Part shown: positions 47,128 to 56,229 of the stretch, piece by piece
Layout: each line of letters starts with the position of its first letter
How positions within the stretch are numbered: position 1 is the first letter of the stretch
From: Desulfovibrio sp. ZJ209
GTDB lineage: Bacteria > Desulfobacterota > Desulfovibrionia > Desulfovibrionales > Desulfovibrionaceae
Assembly (NCBI RefSeq): GCF_011039135.1
Contig: NZ_JAAKEJ010000001.1
Location: forward strand, 930,001 to 994,000
Reading direction: 5' to 3'
Length of the DNA: 64,000 bases
Position numbers and translations under genes: made by a program
Notes under the pieces: generated by a model
What the model was told of the DNA's origin: nothing
The model's input: only the letters and a program-made list of their open reading frames with translations
Databases searched by the model: none

Positions 47128-47811
47128 ATGAAGAACCCGTATCGCCTTGCGCTTTTCAGCGTTTTCCTGCTCGCCGTGCTCGCAGGGTGCAGCACCAGGG
47201 GCACGGCCAATGACCCCGGCTATGTGGACGCCGTGGAGATCAAGCTCAAGTGCCGCGAGCTCGCGGACCAGATGCTCGCCACCGTGCCCAACGACGCCCT
47301 GCAGGGCTTCGTTGCCATGCCCACCTCCTTCGTGGATGAAAACAACACCTCCACTTCCTCGCCGCTCGGCCGCCTGATGGCGGAATCCATGTTTTACGAA
47401 TTCAACCAGCGGGGCTTCCCCACGCGGGAATACCGGCTGACCGGCAAGATCTCCGTGGTGGGCGGACGCGACGACCTCGCGCTCGTCGCCAACCAGGTGG
47501 TCCCCTACGAAGGCCAGAAATGGGCCGCGCTCGTGGTGGGCACCTACTATGTGGACAAGGACGCGACCTTCGTCAACGTGCGCCTCGTGCGCGCCTCCGA
47601 CGGCCTTGTGCTCCGCACGGGCGAGCTCGTGCTCGTCAATACGCCCGTCGTGCTGCGCATGGGCAAGAGCGACCCGCCGGCCGTGCCCGTGGCGGCATCC
47701 GCGCCTTCCCAGCCCGCTGGGCCCCGCATCAATGGCGGCCTGTACGGGCAGCTCCCGGCGCCGGCCGATACGCTGAAAAGCGGCAGCGTGAGGATTATCC
47801 AGGGCAAATGA
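47128..47811 (+). CDS. FlgO-family outer-membrane lipoprotein
   Basis: A 227-residue lipoprotein with signal peptide and lipobox VLAGCSTRG (Cys about 21). The FlgO domain follows: LADQMLATVPNDALQGFVAM, SPLGRLMAESMFYEFNQRGF, ALVVGTYYVDKDATFVNVRL and VRASDGLVLRTG. FlgO in Vibrio supports the flagellar outer membrane; no flagellar genes are near here. The C-terminus is Pro/Ala-rich. It is first of three small envelope genes with almost no spacing. Confidence 0.8.
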   Translation: MKNPYRLALFSVFLLAVLAGCSTRGTANDPGYVDAVEIKLKCRELADQMLATVPNDALQGFVAMPTSFVDENNTSTSSPLGRLMAESMFYEFNQRGFPTREYRLTGKISVVGGRDDLALVANQVVPYEGQKWAALVVGTYYVDKDATFVNVRLVRASDGLVLRTGELVLVNTPVVLRMGKSDPPAVPVAASAPSQPAGPRINGGLYGQLPAPADTLKSGSVRIIQGK

Positions 47812-47846
47812 TGCGGAAAACACAGACAGAAAACCGGGAAGCCCCC

Positions 47847-48119
47847 ATGCGAAAGCTCCTGCCGGCCCTGCTCGCGGCGCTCCTCGCGCTCACCGCCCCG
47901 CTCGCGGGCTGCGGCGCGCACGACACGCGCATCGAGCGCGGGCCCAATATCAGTTGGGACTATGTGGAACAGGGCCGCGAATACCGCGACCAGGGCCGCT
48001 TTGAACTCGCAAGGCAAAGCTATGCGCTGGCCCTTTCCACCTGCCGCAACGATGCGGACCTTGCCATCATCAAACGTGAACTCGCCAGTGTGGAGCTCGA
48101 GATCCGCACCATGCGCTGA
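47847..48119 (+). CDS. Small lipoprotein with TPR-like helices
   Basis: A 90-residue protein. The signal peptide ends in LTAPLAGCGAH, with the lipobox Cys at about residue 22. The mature part (WDYVEQGREYRDQGRFELAR, then QSYALALSTCRN) reads like a single TPR-type helix pair. The start at 47847 fits the signal peptide; in-frame ATGs at 47808 and 47811 would add 12-13 residues and overlap the upstream stop. It lies between two FlgO-like genes, so these probably act together at the envelope. No exact family is recognised. Confidence 0.65.
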   Translation: MRKLLPALLAALLALTAPLAGCGAHDTRIERGPNISWDYVEQGREYRDQGRFELARQSYALALSTCRNDADLAIIKRELASVELEIRTMR

Positions 48120-48127
48120 GGTATGCC

Positions 48128-48736
48128 ATGCCCCGCCTCGTTCTCATCATCCTCGTTCTCGCCGTCCTGCTCTTCCCGCTGGCCGCGGCGGCCGGCAATG
48201 TGCCCCGCGCCGGGGAGGACATCGCCGAGCAGCTCGACGAGCAGCTCATGATGCGCTATGCGGGCTCAAGCCCGGACATGAGCAAGAAGGAGCTTCGCGC
48301 GCTCGCGCGCTCGCGCATCCTCATCATGGGCACCACCCCGGCCAATCTCAACAACCTCGAGCAGGCCAACCCGCTCGCCCGCCAGATGCTGGAGGAAGTC
48401 TCCAGCGACCTCGTGGACATGGGCTACCGTTATGAGGAGCTGCGCCGCGGCAAGGACATCCGCTTTGACAAGCGCACCGGCGAATTCATCCTCACCCGCG
48501 ACGTGCGCAAGCTCGCGAGCAAGTCCGGGGTGGGCCAGGCCATCCTCGCCGGCACCTATGTGGTGAGCGGCCAGCAGGTGCGCTTCACCATGAGCCTCAT
48601 TTCCGTGGCCACCAACGAGGTCATCGCCAAGGCCATGGGCACGGTGCCCATCACACCCGACCTCGTCCCGCTGCTGCAGGAGAACATGCCCGCGGGCAGC
48701 GGCCTCAAGCCCAGTGTCTACACGCGCCTCCAATAG
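48128..48736 (+). CDS. Periplasmic FlgO-domain protein
   Basis: A 202-residue protein with a cleavable signal (LFPLAAAAGNV) and no lipobox. The FlgO-like pattern reads DIAEQLDEQLMMRYAGSS, NPLARQMLEEVSSDLVDMGY, GQAILAGTYVVSGQQVRFTM and SLISVATNEVIAKAMGTVPI. It begins 8 bases after the small lipoprotein gene. Likely a second FlgO-type subunit in the same envelope assembly. Confidence 0.72.
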   Translation: MPRLVLIILVLAVLLFPLAAAAGNVPRAGEDIAEQLDEQLMMRYAGSSPDMSKKELRALARSRILIMGTTPANLNNLEQANPLARQMLEEVSSDLVDMGYRYEELRRGKDIRFDKRTGEFILTRDVRKLASKSGVGQAILAGTYVVSGQQVRFTMSLISVATNEVIAKAMGTVPITPDLVPLLQENMPAGSGLKPSVYTRLQ

Positions 48737-48762
48737 GCGCCACCCCCCGCTTGTCTCCCGCC

Positions 48763-48784
48763 GGCGCATGGACTACCATGCGCC
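48763..48784. terminator. Perfect hairpin after the FlgO-like genes
   Basis: GGCGCATGG and CCATGCGCC form a 9-base stem with a 4-base loop, 27 bases after the stop and 64 before the next gene. It lacks a T run, so termination is only probable. Confidence 0.5.
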
Positions 48785-48847
48785 AGCGGCGTTTAAAGGC
48801 CCGGGACTGCTCCCTGCGCAGCCCTTCCACCTTGTTGCGGGTGCCCG

Positions 48848-50134
48848 ATGGCGAAGATCCTTGTTATCCAGGCCGCGCGCTTTGGCGACCTCGTCCAGAG
48901 CAAGCGGCTCCTCCTCAGCCTTGCGGCAGAGGGCGCGCTGCATCTCGCCGTGGACGCAAGCCTGGCCCCGTTGGCGCGCCTGCTCTATCCCGGCGTTTCA
49001 GTCCATCCCTTCGCCTTCCACGGCCATGACGAGGCCCGGGCCCTTGCGGAAAACCTCCCGGCCATGGAGGGTCTGCGAGAGCTTTCGCCCGACCTTGTCT
49101 ATAACTGCAATTTTTCCGTCCTCACGGGCGCCCTCTGCCGCCTGTTCGCCCCGGAGACGGTTATCGGCTACCGGCCGGCCCCTGTCTCCGACGGCGGCCT
49201 TCTGCGCTCGCCATGGGCGCGGCTGGCCTTCCAGCTGAGCCGCCGGCGGCGCATCTCGCCCCTCAATCTCGTGGATTTCTGGGCATGGTTCGCGCCCGCG
49301 CCCATGGCGCCCGGGCTCGTCAACCCGGATGCGCGCCCCGGGGGCAGGGGCCTCGGCGTTGCCCTTGCCGGCCGCGAGGCGCGACGCTCGCTCCCCGTGC
49401 CCGTGCTCGCCGAGGTGGTCAAGACGCTGGCCGCCCTGCTCGGGAACCCGCGCATCGTCCTTTTGGGGAGCGCCAGCGAACGCCCGGCCGCGCACAAGCT
49501 CCTGCGGGAGCTGCCCCCGCGCGCGGCGGCGCAGGTGGAGGACCTCTCCGGCAAAACGGACTGGGCCGGCCTTGTGGACGCCGTCAGCGGGCTCGATGCC
49601 CTCGTCACGCCGGATACCGGCCTCATGCACCTCGCCGCCCACCTCGGGGTGCCGGTGCTGGCCTTTTTTCTCTCCTCCGCCTGGGCTCACGAGACCGGCC
49701 CCTATGGCCTCGGCCATACCGTCTGGCAGGCGGCGCCGGCGTGCGCGCCCTGCCTCGAATCCGCCCCGTGCCCCCATAATGTCGCCTGCCTCGAAGTTTT
49801 CCGGGACAGGGGCTTCGCCCGCCAGCTCGCGCGGGTCTTCAGCACGGGCGGCACGGATGCCGGGAACTCCCTCACGCTGCCTCCGGCCCTGCACTGCTGG
49901 CAAAGCGGGCTTGACGGCCTCGGCGGCCGCCTGCGCCTTGCTGGCGGGGAAGATCCCGATGCCTTCCTGCGCGAGGGAGCCCGCGCCGTGCTCGCGGAAT
50001 GGCTTGGACTTGCGCCCGGCGCCGTGGAGGCGCCAGAGCCCGCAAACGCGGCGCAACGCGATGAATTGCGCCGCCTGCACGAAGCCCTCTTGCCCGACCC
50101 CGAATGGATGCTGCCGCAAGGGAGGTACGCATGA
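48848..50134 (+). CDS. GT9-family glycosyltransferase (heptosyltransferase-like)
   Basis: A 428-residue protein of the ADP-heptose:LPS heptosyltransferase family. It opens with ILVIQAARFGDLVQSKRLL, has PDLVYNCNFSVLTGALCRLF, the nucleotide-binding RIVLLGSASERPAAHKLL and the signature LVTPDTGLMHLAAHLGVPVL. The last 100 residues include Cys-rich APACAPCLESAPCPHNVACL and a family-specific tail. The C-terminus overlaps the next gene by ATGA. Probable role: adding heptose or a related sugar to a surface glycan. Confidence 0.85.
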   Translation: MAKILVIQAARFGDLVQSKRLLLSLAAEGALHLAVDASLAPLARLLYPGVSVHPFAFHGHDEARALAENLPAMEGLRELSPDLVYNCNFSVLTGALCRLFAPETVIGYRPAPVSDGGLLRSPWARLAFQLSRRRRISPLNLVDFWAWFAPAPMAPGLVNPDARPGGRGLGVALAGREARRSLPVPVLAEVVKTLAALLGNPRIVLLGSASERPAAHKLLRELPPRAAAQVEDLSGKTDWAGLVDAVSGLDALVTPDTGLMHLAAHLGVPVLAFFLSSAWAHETGPYGLGHTVWQAAPACAPCLESAPCPHNVACLEVFRDRGFARQLARVFSTGGTDAGNSLTLPPALHCWQSGLDGLGGRLRLAGGEDPDAFLREGARAVLAEWLGLAPGAVEAPEPANAAQRDELRRLHEALLPDPEWMLPQGRYA

Positions 50135-51399
50135 CAGCCCAGGCCCTGCGCATTCTTGTGGTCCTGCCCATGTATGGCGGCTCGCTCCCCATCGGGCGCT
50201 ATTGCGCGCGCGCCCTGACGGATCTCGGGCATACGGTGCGCGTTTTCGAGGCGCCGGCGCTCTACCCGGCCTTCACGGGCCTCGGCAAGCTCGACCTCAC
50301 GCCGGCCCGCAAGGGCCCTCTGGAAGCGGCTTTTTTGCAGGTCGTCGCCCAGGCCATCTGGGCCCAGGCCGAGGAGCTGGCGCCCCAGCTCGTGCTCGCG
50401 CTGGCGCAGGCCCCCATGAGCCGCAACCTGCTCCAGCGCTTCCGCCGCGCCGGCGTGCGCACGGCCATGTGGTTCGTGGAGGATTACCGCCTCTTCACCT
50501 ATTGGCAGGCCTATGCGCCGCTGTATGACTTCTTCGCGGTCATCCAGAAGGAGCCCTTCCTTTCCGAGCTCGCCGCCATCGGCCAGCCGCACGCGCTCTA
50601 CCTGCCGCTGGCGGCGCTCCCTGAGTTCCACAAGCCGCTTGCCCTGAGCGCGACCGAACAGCGGGAATACGGCTCGGACATCGCCTTTCTCGGCGCGGGC
50701 TATCCCAACCGGCGCCTCGCCTTCCGGCCGCTGGCGGGGCGCGATTTCAAGATCTGGGGTTCGGACTGGGAGGGGGAGAACCTGCTTGCGCGCAATATCC
50801 AGCGGGGGGGCAGCCGCATCGGCGAGGAGGAGAGCGTCAAGATCTACAATGCCGCCAAGGTGAACCTCAACCTCCACTCCAGCGTGTCGGCCAAGGATCT
50901 CGTGAGCCACGGGGATTTCCTCAATCCGCGCACCTTTGAGCTGGCCGCCATGGGCGCCTTCCAGCTGGTGGACCGCCGCACGCTCATGGACGGCCTCTTC
51001 GGGCCGGACGAGCTGGCGACCTTTGAGAGCCCCGAAGAATTTTACCAGAAGATCGACTACTTCCTCGCCCATCCCGGGGAGCGGGAGGCCTATGCCCGCC
51101 GCGCGCGCGAACGCGTCCTCGCCGAGCACACCTATGAGCGGCGCATGCAGACCTTGCTTTCGGCCATGGAAAAGGAGCTCGGCCCGTGGCGCACCGAGCC
51201 CCGGGAAGGAGCGCAGGCGCCGGGACTCGATGCGGCACTTCGGGAGGAGCTCGCGCGACTCACCGGGAGCCTCGGCCTGCCGCCACATGCGCCTTTTGAG
51301 GACGTGATGGACAGGCTGCGCCGCCGCACGGGCCCGCTCAGCGCGACGGAGACGGCCCTGCTCTTCCTCGACGAGTGGCGCAGGCAGTACAAAAAGTAG
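50131..51399 (+). CDS. CgeB-like glycosyltransferase (DUF3880 type)
   Basis: A 422-residue protein. The N-terminal Rossmann part is ILVVLPMYGGSLPIGRYCAR, then AMWFVEDYRLFTYWQAYAPL and YDFFAVIQKEPFLSELAAIG. The C-terminal part has YGSDIAFLGAGYPNRRLAF, KIYNAAKVNLNLHSS, FLNPRTFELAAMGAFQLVDR and a helical tail LAHPGEREAYARRARERVLA. This is the CgeB/Glyco_trans_1_2 arrangement. It starts by 4-base overlap with the GT9 gene, so the two sugar transferases are coupled. The acceptor is unknown. Confidence 0.85.
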   Translation: MTAQALRILVVLPMYGGSLPIGRYCARALTDLGHTVRVFEAPALYPAFTGLGKLDLTPARKGPLEAAFLQVVAQAIWAQAEELAPQLVLALAQAPMSRNLLQRFRRAGVRTAMWFVEDYRLFTYWQAYAPLYDFFAVIQKEPFLSELAAIGQPHALYLPLAALPEFHKPLALSATEQREYGSDIAFLGAGYPNRRLAFRPLAGRDFKIWGSDWEGENLLARNIQRGGSRIGEEESVKIYNAAKVNLNLHSSVSAKDLVSHGDFLNPRTFELAAMGAFQLVDRRTLMDGLFGPDELATFESPEEFYQKIDYFLAHPGEREAYARRARERVLAEHTYERRMQTLLSAMEKELGPWRTEPREGAQAPGLDAALREELARLTGSLGLPPHAPFEDVMDRLRRRTGPLSATETALLFLDEWRRQYKK

Positions 51400-51405
51400 C
51401 TGCCG

Positions 51406-52350
51406 CTAAAAGGCCGTGAGCTCCAGATAATAGGGCAGCGTGAAGGCCATGGCGAGGAGCAGCGCCACGGCGAGCGTCACCCGGTGGCGTAGGGCCACGG
51501 CGCTCTTGCGCACGAGCGTCCAGAGCAGGACGGGGATGAGCCAGAGTAAAAGCCGCGTGCTCTCAAGGATGGCCTCCTGCGAGGTGATGCCTGCCGCGCC
51601 CCAGGCCCCGGACATCCTGATAGCGGTGAGCGCGAGCAGCGCGAGCCACAGCAAGGCCCAGGCATTGCGCGCCCATGCGGCGCACCAGGGGATCATGGTA
51701 TTGTAATAGTCGCGCCCGAAGTCGTCCTTGTGGCGCCGCAGGGGCAGCCACAGCGCGCCGGCGGCGGCGGGCAGCGCGATGAAGAGGGGCAGCGTGCAGG
51801 CCGCTGCCGTCCACACGGGGGAGGCCCAGTCGGCCGGGAGCAGGTTCTGCAGGCCCGCCCCGGCGGCGTCCGGCTGGGCGAGCGCCGCCAAGAGCCGCGC
51901 CGTCCCGAGCACGGCCACGGCGGCAAAGCTGCTTTGCGCCGCGCTGATCATGCCGATGGTGGCATGCAGGATGGGCAGGTTTTTCAGGATGCGCCACAGG
52001 GTATAATAGACGCTGCTCAGCATGACCCCAAGGCTGAGGAGCAGCCAGCTCATTTCAAGAAAATAGGCATTGACGCTGCCCGGCACATGCACGTCCCGCG
52101 TGAAGTGCAGCCAGACACGGCCGCCCACGAGCAGTATCCAGCCAACCATCATGCCGAAAAAGGCGAGCTGGCGCGCGCATTTCTCGAAGGCGCTGCGGCC
52201 CTTCACATCGGCGAGGATGCGCGCGGTGGCCGAGATGAAGCCCATGCCGGCGAAGATGAAGAGCATGGAAAGCGGCACGATGACGGAGAGGGCGTCAAAG
52301 GCCGTGCGCAGCCAGGGCGAGGCGGAAAGGATCTGTTCCAGGGCGTTCAT
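51406..52350 (-). CDS. Multi-spanning membrane protein, unknown
   Basis: A 314-residue protein with about eight membrane helices, for example LSVIVPLSMLFIFAGMGFIS, MMVGWILLVGGRVWLHF, FLEMSWLLLSLGVMLSSVYY and LLLWLIPVLLWTLV. A conserved-looking polar segment HFTRDVHVPGSVNAYFLEMS contains two His and could bind heme or a partner, which is inference. The start at 52350 (MNALEQILS) is preferred to a long Arg/Pro-rich extension. No family name is assigned. It is convergent with the CgeB-like gene (6-base gap). Confidence 0.65.
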   Translation of the reverse strand: MNALEQILSASPWLRTAFDALSVIVPLSMLFIFAGMGFISATARILADVKGRSAFEKCARQLAFFGMMVGWILLVGGRVWLHFTRDVHVPGSVNAYFLEMSWLLLSLGVMLSSVYYTLWRILKNLPILHATIGMISAAQSSFAAVAVLGTARLLAALAQPDAAGAGLQNLLPADWASPVWTAAACTLPLFIALPAAAGALWLPLRRHKDDFGRDYYNTMIPWCAAWARNAWALLWLALLALTAIRMSGAWGAAGITSQEAILESTRLLLWLIPVLLWTLVRKSAVALRHRVTLAVALLLAMAFTLPYYLELTAF

Positions 52351-52519
52351 GCGCGAAGGCTCCCATGCCGCGTGCCGGCGGTTACGGATTGCGGGGCGCC
52401 GGCCGGGCGGGCGCCCGGCGCAGGGCTGAACCGCATCTTTCTTGCCCCAAAAATGGGCGGCCCGCAAGACTTCTTGAAATATCCGTCACTTTGGGGCACA
52501 AAAAAAGCCGGAGGGGGAA

Positions 52520-53824
52520 ATGAGAAAAATCCGTTTAATCCCGGCCCTGGCACTGGCCTTGGGGCTCGTCGGCTGCGCGTCCACAGGCCAGGTGGACAAG
52601 CTCGAGTCCACGAGCGAGACCAATTCCAAGCTTCTGCGCGAAAACGAACACCGCCTGCAACAGCTCGAAACGAGCATGGCGTCGCTCAATTCGCAGGTGG
52701 CGCAGCTCAATAACCGTGTCTACGAGGTGCGCACCCGCAACGGCAAGAAGACCTCCATGACCGTGGTGCCCATCGTTCCCCCCGCGGCCGCTGCGGCTCC
52801 GGGTGCCGCTTCCCCGGCGCCCACCACGCCGGCAGCGCAGGCGCCACAGCCCGCCAACCGGGCGGAGGCGCTCCTCGCGCAGGCGCGCCGCGCAGCCGCC
52901 GAGCGCAACCAGCAGGCGCAAGCTGCGGGAGCGCCGACGGCCCAAGCCAATACACAAGCGGCCGCGCCGGCTTCGGCCCAAGCGGCCCCCACCCAGCAGC
53001 CCGCAGCAGCCGCGCCCAAAGGCCGCATGATAGACCCCGCCGCCGCGCCAACGCCCATCCCCGCCCCCACGCAGCGGGCTGCAGCCCCGGCCCAGCGCCC
53101 GGCCCCAGCCACGGCGAGTGCCGGCGCCTCGGGCAGCATGGGGCGCCCCGTGGCCGGCCCCTCCGGCACGCTCGCGGCACAGCCCGCGCCCACACCGGCA
53201 GCTCCCGCGGCCCTTCCGCCCATCGACCTGCCCCCTACGGGGCAGACGGCCGCAGCCCCTGCCGCCAATGCCAGCGCCGTTCCCGTGCCGTCCATCCCCG
53301 CGTCCAGCCTGGCGCTGCCCCCCGAGCATCCCGGGCTGCCCCCCATGGGCCTGCCGCAGGCGTCCGAGCCCGGCGCCCCCCAAAAGGCCCTGGCACACCC
53401 TGTCGCGACCCAGGCTGCCAGTCCGGCGGCCGCGGCCCCCGCGCCCCTCGCCGCCGGAGAGGAAGCAGCCTACAAGCAGGCCCTCAATGCCACTCTCGCC
53501 GGCAGGACGGACGAGGGCCTGCGCCTGTTCCATGACTTCCTCCAGAAATATCCCCACGGGCGCTATGCGGCCAACGCGGATTACTGGATCGGTGAAGGCC
53601 TCTACGCGCAGGGCAAGTACCAGGACGCGCTCGCCCAGTTCCAGAAGGTGAACGACGCCTACCCGCAGCACCACAAGAACGCGGACGCCCTGCTCAAGGC
53701 CGGCATGACCATGAGCCGCCTCGGCGACAAGGCCGCAGCATCCGAAAAGTACCGCGCGCTCATGGCGCAGTTCCCCAATTCCGAGGCCGCCCGCAGGGCG
53801 CGGGCCATGGGGGTCGCGCGCTGA
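52520..53824 (+). CDS. cpoB: CpoB/YbgF-like Tol-Pal lipoprotein with long Ala/Pro linker
   Basis: A 434-residue protein. Signal peptide and lipobox LVGCAST (Cys about 19) are followed by a coiled coil (LLRENEHRLQQLETSMASLN) that in CpoB forms trimers. Then comes about 230 residues of Ala/Pro/Gln-rich low-complexity linker. The C-terminal 110 residues hold TPR units: LFHDFLQKYPHGRYAANADY, WIGEGLYAQGKYQDALAQFQ, FPNSEAARRARAMG. CpoB links outer-membrane constriction with murein synthesis. No tol or pal gene is beside it. The linker is much longer than in E. coli, and a lipid anchor differs from the E. coli protein. Confidence 0.8.
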   Translation: MRKIRLIPALALALGLVGCASTGQVDKLESTSETNSKLLRENEHRLQQLETSMASLNSQVAQLNNRVYEVRTRNGKKTSMTVVPIVPPAAAAAPGAASPAPTTPAAQAPQPANRAEALLAQARRAAAERNQQAQAAGAPTAQANTQAAAPASAQAAPTQQPAAAAPKGRMIDPAAAPTPIPAPTQRAAAPAQRPAPATASAGASGSMGRPVAGPSGTLAAQPAPTPAAPAALPPIDLPPTGQTAAAPAANASAVPVPSIPASSLALPPEHPGLPPMGLPQASEPGAPQKALAHPVATQAASPAAAAPAPLAAGEEAAYKQALNATLAGRTDEGLRLFHDFLQKYPHGRYAANADYWIGEGLYAQGKYQDALAQFQKVNDAYPQHHKNADALLKAGMTMSRLGDKAAASEKYRALMAQFPNSEAARRARAMGVAR

Positions 53825-53886
53825 GCGGGAGCAGCCCGGCAGAGTCCGCGAGGCCGCGCGCGGAGAGCGTTGCGGCCCCGGACGGC

Positions 53887-55113
53887 ATGACGGAGTCAGG
53901 CCCGCGCCCCTTCTCCGCCCTCGGCGAGGCCGGGCGCAACGAATACTGGGCCGCGCTCGCCCTGCGCCATTGCCCGGGCATCGGGCCGCGTTCGCGCGCG
54001 CGCCTGCTCCAGCTGTTCGGCTCCGCCTATGCGGCCGTGCGCGCGGCGGAAGAATGGCCCCGCGCGGGGCTGAACAAACGCCAGGCCGGCGAGTTCGCCC
54101 GCGGCACCTGGCGCAAGGAGGCCCGCCGGGAATGGGACGCGGCCCGCGTGCTCGACGCCGTCATCCTCCTCTGGCCCGACACGGCCTTTCCCCAACTGCT
54201 CCGCGAGCTCCCCGACGGGCCCGCGCTGCTCTACCTGTCGGGCGACGCGGGCCTGCTGCGCGCGCCGGCCATCGCCGTGGTGGGCTCGCGACGGGCCGGC
54301 GACCATGCGCTCGCGGTGGCGGCCCATATGGCGCGGCGCCTTTCCGCCTGCGGCATCGCGGTCATTTCCGGCATGGCGCAGGGCATCGACAGCGTGGCGC
54401 ATGCGGCGGCGCTGAACCGCGTGGGGCGCAGCATCGGCGTTCTCGGCACCGGCATCAACCGCGTCTACCCCCGCTGCGGACACGAGCTCTTCCAGCGCAT
54501 GGCCCGGGAGGGCCTGCTCGTTTCGGAATTTGCGCCGGGCACGGCTCCGCTCGCCGGGAACTTCCCCATCCGCAACCGCATCATCAGCGGCCTCGCGCTC
54601 GGCGTGGTGGTGGTCGAGGCGGCCAGCCGCTCGGGCAGCCTCATCACCGCGCGCATGGCGCTGGAGCAAAACCGCGAGGTCTTCGCCGTGCCCGGCCCGG
54701 CGCTGGACGAGCAGTGCGCCGGCTGCCAGGAGCTCGTGCGCCAGGGCGCGCGCCCGGTCTTCACCGTGGAGGACATCCTGCGCGACATGGCCGATATTTT
54801 GCGGCCCTTCAGCATCAGCGAGGCGAGCCTGCCGCCCGATGTTCCCGACGAGGCGCCGGCCCTGATAACGGCCCCGGCGCCCGCAGCGCCGCCTTTGCCC
54901 GACAAGGCCCGGGCGGTCGGCGAATCCCTTGTACCGGCAGGCCCCAAGGAACGCCTGCTCGGCCATTTGCGCGGCAGGGGCGCTCTCCACATCGACACGC
55001 TCGCGCAGGAACTGGAGCTGCCCGTGGCCGAGCTCAGCGCGCTGCTCGTGGGCCTCGAGATATTGGGCGCCGTACGGCGCCTGCCTGGCGCGCGCTATGA
55101 GGCCGTGCCATGA
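53887..55113 (+). CDS. dprA: DNA-processing protein A
   Basis: A 408-residue protein that loads RecA on incoming single-stranded DNA during natural transformation. The Rossmann-like core has IAVVGSRRAGDHALAVAAHM, GIAVISGMAQGIDSVAHAAA, SIGVLGTGINRVYP, NFPIRNRIISGLALGVVVVE and EVFAVPGPALDEQCAGCQEL. An N-terminal SAM-like part (HCPGIGPRSRARLLQLFG) and a C-terminal winged helix (ALHIDTLAQELELPVAELSA) complete it. It overlaps the XerC/D-like gene by 4 bases. Confidence 0.93.
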   Translation: MTESGPRPFSALGEAGRNEYWAALALRHCPGIGPRSRARLLQLFGSAYAAVRAAEEWPRAGLNKRQAGEFARGTWRKEARREWDAARVLDAVILLWPDTAFPQLLRELPDGPALLYLSGDAGLLRAPAIAVVGSRRAGDHALAVAAHMARRLSACGIAVISGMAQGIDSVAHAAALNRVGRSIGVLGTGINRVYPRCGHELFQRMAREGLLVSEFAPGTAPLAGNFPIRNRIISGLALGVVVVEAASRSGSLITARMALEQNREVFAVPGPALDEQCAGCQELVRQGARPVFTVEDILRDMADILRPFSISEASLPPDVPDEAPALITAPAPAAPPLPDKARAVGESLVPAGPKERLLGHLRGRGALHIDTLAQELELPVAELSALLVGLEILGAVRRLPGARYEAVP

Positions 55114-56099
55114 AGCGCGCCGCCGCTCCGCGCGCTTTTGGGGCTGGCCCCGGCGACGCCGCGCCTTCGGCCGAGGCCCTGCGACACGTTGCGGATTTTC
55201 TCAGCTGGCTCAGTGTGGAGCGCGGCGCCCCCGAGACCACGCGCAGGGCCTATGCGGCAGACCTCGACCAGCTCGCCCGCGCCCTGGCCGCCCGCGGCGT
55301 GGATGTGGGAAAGCCCGCAGCCGTCACTCACCGGGACATACAGGCCTGGGTGGGCGCCCTCTACCGCGCGGGGCTCGCCAAAAGCTCCATGGCCCGCAAG
55401 CTCGCGGCGGCCCGCAGCTTCTTCCGCTATCTGCAAAGGCAGGGCCTCGTCGCGGCCAATGTGGCGGCGCAGGTGCACAATCCCCGGCAGGAGCGGCGGC
55501 AGCCGCGCATCCTCAATGTGGAGGAGGCGGCCGCGCTTTTGAGCGCCGACCCGAGAGGCCCGGCCGCCTCTCCCACCCCGCAGGAGGCCACCTTGCGCCT
55601 GCGCGACCTCGCGCTGGCCGAGCTCCTCTACGGTTCGGGCCTGCGCATTTCCGAGGCGCTGGGCCTCGATGTGGACGACCTCCAGCTGGCCGCCGGCATG
55701 GCGCGCGTCATGGGCAAGGGCGGCCGCGAGCGCATGGCGCCCCTCTCTGACGCCTCGCGCGAGGCGCTTGCCGCATGGCTCGCGGAGCGCCCCTATCTGG
55801 CCCCCGCGGCCTCGCCGGCGCTTTTCGTGGGCGCGCGGGGCGGGCGCCTCGACCGCCGCGAGGCCAGCCGCCGTATCGCCCGGCTCTGCCGCGAGGCCGG
55901 CCTCGATGTGACCGTCTCGCCGCATGCCCTGCGCCATTCCTTCGCCACCCACCTGCTCGACGCCGGGGCCGACCTGCGCAGCGTGCAGGAACTGCTCGGC
56001 CACCGGCGCCTCGCCACCACCCAACGCTACACCCAGGTGAGCCTCGAGCGGCTCATGCGCGTCTATGATGCCGCGCACCCGCGCGCGAAAAAGGACTGA
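55110..56099 (+). CDS. xerD: XerC/XerD-type tyrosine recombinase
   Basis: A 329-residue recombinase. The N-terminal SAM-like domain (FLSWLSVERGAPETTRRAYA) is followed by the catalytic domain: Arg in LLYGSGLRISEALGLDV, Lys in VMGKGGRERMAPL, SPHALRHSFATHLLDAGADL, then SVQELLGHRRLATTQRYTQV with His and Tyr. All residues are present, in contrast with the integrase at 20009. It resolves chromosome dimers at dif in its usual role. XerC and XerD cannot be told apart here. It is co-transcribed with dprA. Confidence 0.87.
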   Translation: MKRAAAPRAFGAGPGDAAPSAEALRHVADFLSWLSVERGAPETTRRAYAADLDQLARALAARGVDVGKPAAVTHRDIQAWVGALYRAGLAKSSMARKLAAARSFFRYLQRQGLVAANVAAQVHNPRQERRQPRILNVEEAAALLSADPRGPAASPTPQEATLRLRDLALAELLYGSGLRISEALGLDVDDLQLAAGMARVMGKGGRERMAPLSDASREALAAWLAERPYLAPAASPALFVGARGGRLDRREASRRIARLCREAGLDVTVSPHALRHSFATHLLDAGADLRSVQELLGHRRLATTQRYTQVSLERLMRVYDAAHPRAKKD

Positions 56100-56124
56100 G
56101 ACCGGGGAAATGTTCCCACAGGTC

Positions 56125-56153
56125 TTGGCATGGCAGGGACTTTGTGCTAAAGA
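56125..56153 (+). promoter_or_regulatory. Predicted promoter of ppaC
   Basis: TTGGCA (56125-56130), 17 bases, TAAAGA (56148-56153), about 75 bases before the ppaC ATG and just after the recombinase stop. Confidence 0.55.
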
Positions 56154-56229
56154 GAACAACGCGGCGTCTGTGAGCCGCATCCCCATGGCATCGCCTGCCG
56201 CCCTGGCGGCGCACAAAGGAGGCATCTTC

